NCBI GenBank assembly: GCA_963810305.1
Contig: CAWEMY010000005.1
Location: forward strand, 555,369 to 619,368
DNA from: JACDCA01 sp963810305
Lineage (GTDB): Bacteria; Acidobacteriota; Vicinamibacteria; Vicinamibacterales; 2-12-FULL-66-21
Length of the DNA stretch: 64,000 bases
Direction: 5' to 3'
Below the pieces are notes generated by a model that was given only the letters and a program-made list of their open reading frames with translations, was not told where the DNA came from and ran no database searches. Position numbers and translations under genes: made by a program. The stretch's first letter is position 1. The number at the start of each line of letters is the position of its first letter. Positions 60,966 through 64,000 of this stretch are shown piece by piece.

Positions 60966-61856
60966 ATGAGCGCCGGTCCCTCACGTCCGTTCGTCAGTGT
61001 GAGGTTCTCCCCCGTCGGACGCACCTATTCCTTTCTGATCCCCGAACTGGCACTCGACTCCGCCGCCGTCGCTGAAGCTTCGGCGCCCAAGGCAGTCGCT
61101 GAAGGCGCGGCGAACATGACGGTGACGGAGGCAGAGCCAGCGGCGGCGTCACAGTCTTCGTACGTGCCAGGCGATCAGGTGGTGGTCGAGACATCCTCCG
61201 GTGCGACACTCGGCACCGTCCAGCGTTCGATTCCCTCTCTGGCGTCGCGGCGGGCGCCGGCCGATGACACGGCAAAGGTCGTCAGGCGGGCGACCCATGC
61301 CGACATCGTTGCTCGGCTCAAGCACGAACAGCGCGAGCATGAAGCGCAGCGTATCTGCCTGCTGAAGATCAAGGAGCGCGGCCTGTCGATGAAGCTGGCC
61401 CGCGTCGAACAGCTGTTCGACGGCTCGCGGCTGATCTTCTATTACACGGCTGAAGGCAGGGTCGATTTCAGGGAGCTCGTGCGCGACCTCGCCGCGCACT
61501 TCCGGGCGCGGATCGAGATGCGGCAGATCGGCGTACGAGACGAAGCGCGGATGCTCGGCGGCTACGGCTCCTGCGGCCGACCGCTCTGCTGCACGACATG
61601 GCTGCAATCGTTCGAGCCGGTGTCGATCAAGATGGCCAAGCAGCAGAACCTCAGCTTGAATCCGTCCAAGCTGTCGGGGATGTGCGGTCGCTTGAAGTGC
61701 TGCCTGCGTTACGAAATCCCCAACGGCAAAGGGGTCAAACATGGCGGCTGCGCCGGGGAGGGTGGCTGCGACAACCCGACCGGGTGCGGCAGTTGCGCCT
61801 CGGGTGGATGCGACGCGGGCGGGTCAGGGCACGGCTGCGGATCGTGTACCAGGTGA
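60966..61856 (+). CDS. ricT: PSP1-domain protein RicT/YaaT
   Basis: A 296-residue protein. The PSP1 domain (ARVEQLFDGSRLIFYYTAEG, VDFRELVRDLAAHFRARIEM, GGYGSCGRPLCC, SGMCGRLKCCLRYE) is complete, with its conserved cysteines that ligate Fe-S clusters in Bacillus RicT. In Bacillus it partners RicA/RicF to steer RNase Y and mRNA maturation. About 70 residues of Ala/Ser-rich insertion sit in the N-terminal part, and the C-terminal 35 residues are a Cys/Gly-rich tail (GCGSCASGGCDAGG) with eight cysteines, unusual for the family. Next to holB as in many bacteria. Confidence 0.9.
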   Translation: MSAGPSRPFVSVRFSPVGRTYSFLIPELALDSAAVAEASAPKAVAEGAANMTVTEAEPAAASQSSYVPGDQVVVETSSGATLGTVQRSIPSLASRRAPADDTAKVVRRATHADIVARLKHEQREHEAQRICLLKIKERGLSMKLARVEQLFDGSRLIFYYTAEGRVDFRELVRDLAAHFRARIEMRQIGVRDEARMLGGYGSCGRPLCCTTWLQSFEPVSIKMAKQQNLSLNPSKLSGMCGRLKCCLRYEIPNGKGVKHGGCAGEGGCDNPTGCGSCASGGCDAGGSGHGCGSCTR

Positions 61857-62731
61857 AGCCGGTCGTCGCCATCACCGCCGGAGATCCGGCGGGGATCGGC
61901 CCCGAGATCGCCGCGGCGGCGGCAGCGGACCCGTCGGTGCGCACGATGTGCGAGCCCAGAATTTACCAGGCCGCCGAAGAGTCAGCGGTCGCAGGCATAC
62001 AGCGCGGTCGCATAAGCGCCGCGGCCGGGCGTGCCGCATACGATGCAATCACGCGGGCGGTCGCGGATGCGCTGCGCGGCGATGTGCAAGCGGTCGCCAC
62101 GGCGCCGATAAACAAGGCGGCGTTTGCCGCCGCCGGGCTCCCGTGGAAGGGGCACACCGATTTGCTTGCGCACCTCACTGGAGTGCAGCGCGGCGTCATG
62201 ATGTTCTACTCGGAGGCACTCCGGGTGGTCCTCGCGACAGTCCATATCCCGCTGGCGGAGGTGGCCTCGACGCTCACTCGCGATCTTCTCGAGACGGTGA
62301 TCCGTCTCACTGCCGCCGAGCTGCCGCGATTCGGATTTCCATCACCGCGGCTGGCGCTGGCGGGCCTCAATCCACATGCAGGCGAGGAAGGGCTTCTCGG
62401 CACTGAAGATCGCGATGTGCTGGTTCCGGCGGTTGCCGCCTGTGCCGCCGATGGCATCGACATCCGCGGGCCATTCCCCGGCGACACAGTGTTCTTGCGT
62501 GCCATGCGCGGCGAGTTCGACGCAGTGATTGCGTGCTATCACGATCAGGGGCTGATCCCCGTCAAGATGGCTGCGTTCGGGAAGGCCGTCAACGTCACGC
62601 TGGGCCTTCCCATCATCCGTACCTCGGTCGATCATGGAACGGCGTTCGACATCGCCGGGCAGGGTAAAGCAGACGCGGGGAGCATGATCGAAGCGGTCAA
62701 GCTGGCGGCGCGCCTGGCATCCGCCCGGTGA
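61853..62731 (+). CDS. pdxA: 4-hydroxythreonine-4-phosphate dehydrogenase
   Basis: A 292-residue enzyme of pyridoxal phosphate synthesis. AITAGDPAGIGPEIAAAA, APINKAAFAAAGLPWKGHTD and LAGLNPHAGEEGLLGTED supply substrate and metal-binding His residues, CYHDQGLIPVKMAAFG and TSVDHGTAFDIAGQGKAD complete the active site. It is about 35 residues shorter than most PdxA; the missing part lies after CEPRIYQAAEES, in a peripheral region. GTG 61853 overlaps the ricT stop (GTGA); GTG 61844 is an alternative. Confidence 0.92.
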   Translation: MKPVVAITAGDPAGIGPEIAAAAAADPSVRTMCEPRIYQAAEESAVAGIQRGRISAAAGRAAYDAITRAVADALRGDVQAVATAPINKAAFAAAGLPWKGHTDLLAHLTGVQRGVMMFYSEALRVVLATVHIPLAEVASTLTRDLLETVIRLTAAELPRFGFPSPRLALAGLNPHAGEEGLLGTEDRDVLVPAVAACAADGIDIRGPFPGDTVFLRAMRGEFDAVIACYHDQGLIPVKMAAFGKAVNVTLGLPIIRTSVDHGTAFDIAGQGKADAGSMIEAVKLAARLASAR

Positions 62732-62744
62732 GCGACCGCGCCGG

Positions 62745-62880
62745 CGTAGTCCAGCCCTTCAGGGCTGCAGGCCCAGTCGTAGTCCAGCCCTTCAGGGCTG
62801 CAGGCTCGGTCGTAGTCCAGCCCTTCAGGGCTGCAGGAGTAGTCCAGCCCTTCCGCCTTCGCGCGAGGCGGTTAGGGCTG
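62745..62880. repeat. Palindromic repeat family B before smpB, four units
   Basis: Four units of GTAGTCCAGCCCTTCAGGGC TGCAGG at about 62746, 62778, 62811 and 62840. In the last, a second hairpin (CCGCCT-TCGCGCG-AGGCGG) is inserted in the loop between AGCCCTT and TTAGGGCT. The element fills the pdxA-smpB spacer and is open in the smpB frame, although smpB starts after it. Confidence 0.86.
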
Positions 62881-62901
62881 CCCTATAAACTGCAGGAGAA
62901 C

Positions 62902-63375
62902 ATGAAGACCGAGCGGGAACAGGCCCAGAAGAACATCGCGGAAAACCGCAAGGCGTTTCACGACTACCACATCGTCGAGACCTTCGAGGCCGGCGTGGCG
63001 CTCGTCGGGACCGAGGTGAAAGCCATCCGCGAAGGCAGCGCCAACCTGCGGGACAGTTTCGCGCGCGTTGAAGATGGGGAAATCTGGGTCTACAACATCC
63101 ACATCAACGCGTACAGTCATCGTGGATACGCGGACCACGAACCGACGCGCCGCAGGAAGCTTCTGCTGCATCGCCAGGAGATCCGGAAGCTGATCGGCAA
63201 GACGGTGGAGAAAGGGATGACCTTGGTCCCCACCCGCATGTACTTCAGGAACGGCCACGTGAAGCTGGCCATCGCTCTTGCGAAAGGCAAGCACGCGCAC
63301 GATAAACGCGAGACGATAAAGCGCCGCGAAACCGATCGCGAGACGCGAGCTGCGGTGAAAGAAGGCCGCCGGTAG
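62902..63375 (+). CDS. smpB: SsrA-binding protein SmpB
   Basis: A 157-residue tmRNA partner for trans-translation. IAENRKAFHDYHIVETFEAG, VALVGTEVKAIREGSANLRD, IWVYNIHINAYSH, RRKLLLHRQEIRKLIGK and the basic C-terminal tail (DKRETIKRRETDRE) are diagnostic. ATG 62902 has GGAG five bases upstream and gives the canonical length. An in-frame GTG at 62728 would add 58 repeat-encoded residues and is rejected. No ssrA gene was recognised in the window. Confidence 0.95.
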   Translation: MKTEREQAQKNIAENRKAFHDYHIVETFEAGVALVGTEVKAIREGSANLRDSFARVEDGEIWVYNIHINAYSHRGYADHEPTRRRKLLLHRQEIRKLIGKTVEKGMTLVPTRMYFRNGHVKLAIALAKGKHAHDKRETIKRRETDRETRAAVKEGRR

Positions 63376-63410
63376 TGATAAATTAGGCTTTTTTCGAAGG
63401 AGAGCAATTG

Positions 63411-63959
63411 ATGAAAGGTAATCGGGCGTTCCTTGTGGTGGTCGTGGTTGTCGTGCTGATCGCCGGAGGATGGTGGCTCTTTCGTCGCGGGGGCGGAGCG
63501 CCGACCGTCGACCTGGTCGCAGAGTTTTCCAGCGCGCAGCGGTCGCCGGCGGAACGCACCTTCAACGTCACGGACGTCAACCTCAATGGCGAATCGCACA
63601 AGGCCATCGAGGCCGAGCCGCCGACGCGCATCACCTGGAAGGTGCGCATTCCGGACAATGCGTGGTTGCGCGTGAACGTTGGACTGAAGCCCGAAGCCTG
63701 GACGGCTGAAGGGGATGGCGTGCTCTTCTTCGTGGGCGTATCCGATGGCCGCACCTACGACAAGCTGTTCGAGCAGGTCGTCAACCCGTTCAATCAGCCG
63801 GGCGACCGCAAGTGGATTCCGGTCATGGTCGACCTCGCGTCGTATGCCGGTGAGGAAGTGGAGCTCATTTTCAATACTCGTAACAGCGCGGACCGAAAGC
63901 CCAATGACGCTCGGAACGACTTTGCTGTCTGGGGAGCGCCCGAGATCATCTCGAAGTAA
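63411..63959 (+). CDS. Membrane-anchored protein of unknown function
   Basis: A 182-residue protein. After a short basic start comes one hydrophobic helix (AFLVVVVVVVLIAGGWWLF), then a soluble beta-rich domain (DNAWLRVNVGLKPEAWTAEG, DGVLFFVGVSDGRTYDKLF, KWIPVMVDLASYAGEEVEL). The domain resembles carbohydrate-binding jelly-roll modules seen in acidobacterial glycosyltransferase/membrane proteins (ISDGR and VDLSAYAG patterns). ATG 63411 has GGAG eight bases upstream. Faces the periplasm if the helix is a signal anchor. Function unknown. Confidence 0.75.
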   Translation: MKGNRAFLVVVVVVVLIAGGWWLFRRGGGAPTVDLVAEFSSAQRSPAERTFNVTDVNLNGESHKAIEAEPPTRITWKVRIPDNAWLRVNVGLKPEAWTAEGDGVLFFVGVSDGRTYDKLFEQVVNPFNQPGDRKWIPVMVDLASYAGEEVELIFNTRNSADRKPNDARNDFAVWGAPEIISK

Positions 63960-63970
63960 ATGCGCAGGAA

Positions 63971-64000
63971 ATGATCCCGCTCCTCGATCTCGAGGCGCAG
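63971..64000 (+). CDS. Start of a probable DegT/DnrJ/EryC1 aminotransferase (3' end outside window)
   Basis: Ten codons only: MIPLLDLEAQ, which matches the common N-terminus of PLP-dependent sugar aminotransferases of the DegT family (IPLLDLxAQY). AGGAA lies just upstream. Too short for certainty. Confidence 0.4.
   Translation, partial: MIPLLDLEAQ

Noticed and set aside
62745..62880. Spaced repeats as a CRISPR array
   Set aside because: Units are palindromic, spacers are near-identical and only a few bases long, and there are no cas genes. The same holds for 19081-19176 and 53032-53129.
62728..62901. Longer smpB starting at GTG 62728
   Set aside because: The extension is entirely repeat-encoded (VVQPFRAAG units); ATG 62902 has a good ribosome-binding site and the family N-terminus.

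Overview
The window reads as a chromosomal piece of a high-GC Gram-negative bacterium, most likely an acidobacterium of the Vicinamibacteria type. This is inferred from gene content: lipid A/Kdo/heptose genes show an outer membrane, and paired DUF1592 cytochrome and DUF1552 Tat genes, PQQ-like propeller proteins, a PEP-CTERM remnant and abundant short palindromic repeats are typical of that group. No rRNA or taxonomic marker long enough for certainty is present.

Layout. Bases 1-15972 are an O-antigen/exopolysaccharide locus: four paralogous glycosyltransferases, a Wzm/Wzt-type ABC exporter, a CDP-sugar branch (rfbF, rfbG, a C-methyltransferase-like enzyme, an RmlC-like epimerase), three tandem OafA-type acyltransferases and an SDR epimerase. 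Bases 15964-19472 hold small secreted or unknown genes, a lone TadG-like gene, a PEP-CTERM remnant, tRNA-Leu and secG. Bases 19522-27421 are a five-gene minus-strand run (heme-binding DUF1592 protein, DUF1552 protein, ankyrin protein, Tat FAD oxidoreductase, carboxypeptidase-regulatory-like protein), followed by a cytochrome c. Bases 28070-31092 are gap-pgk-tpi. Bases 31177-39279 are a compact plus-strand operon for Kdo transfer, lipid A phosphorylation and acylation, and heptose synthesis and transfer. Bases 39289-44500 carry tRNA-Val, tRNA-Asp and an eroded island scar: a duplicated tRNA-Asp 3' end, two integrase remnants, VapBC, a V8-like protease and an XRE regulator. Bases 44533-57438 mix a PadR/CPBP module, a TPR/DUF4331 pair, a PAS-GGDEF protein, a kinase-BRCT fusion, a B12-radical SAM protein, a dodecin and two PQQ-like proteins. 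Bases 57548-64000 are housekeeping: PBP1A, holB, ricT, pdxA, smpB and the start of a probable DegT aminotransferase.

Working together, the first and fourth blocks would build the cell surface: CDP-activated branched deoxysugars are assembled by the glycosyltransferases, decorated by acyltransferases and exported by Wzm/Wzt, while waaA to waaC make the Kdo-heptose core on lipid A.

Two window-wide features stand out. First, short palindromic or tandem repeats do not stay between genes: they are translated inside pgk, waaF and a radical SAM gene, supply the stop codons of secG and pgk, and encode the leader of a PQQ-like protein. Second, at least six genes carry single-base frameshifts between two well-conserved halves. 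This is either a sequencing/assembly error load or real decay, and it cannot be settled from the sequence alone.
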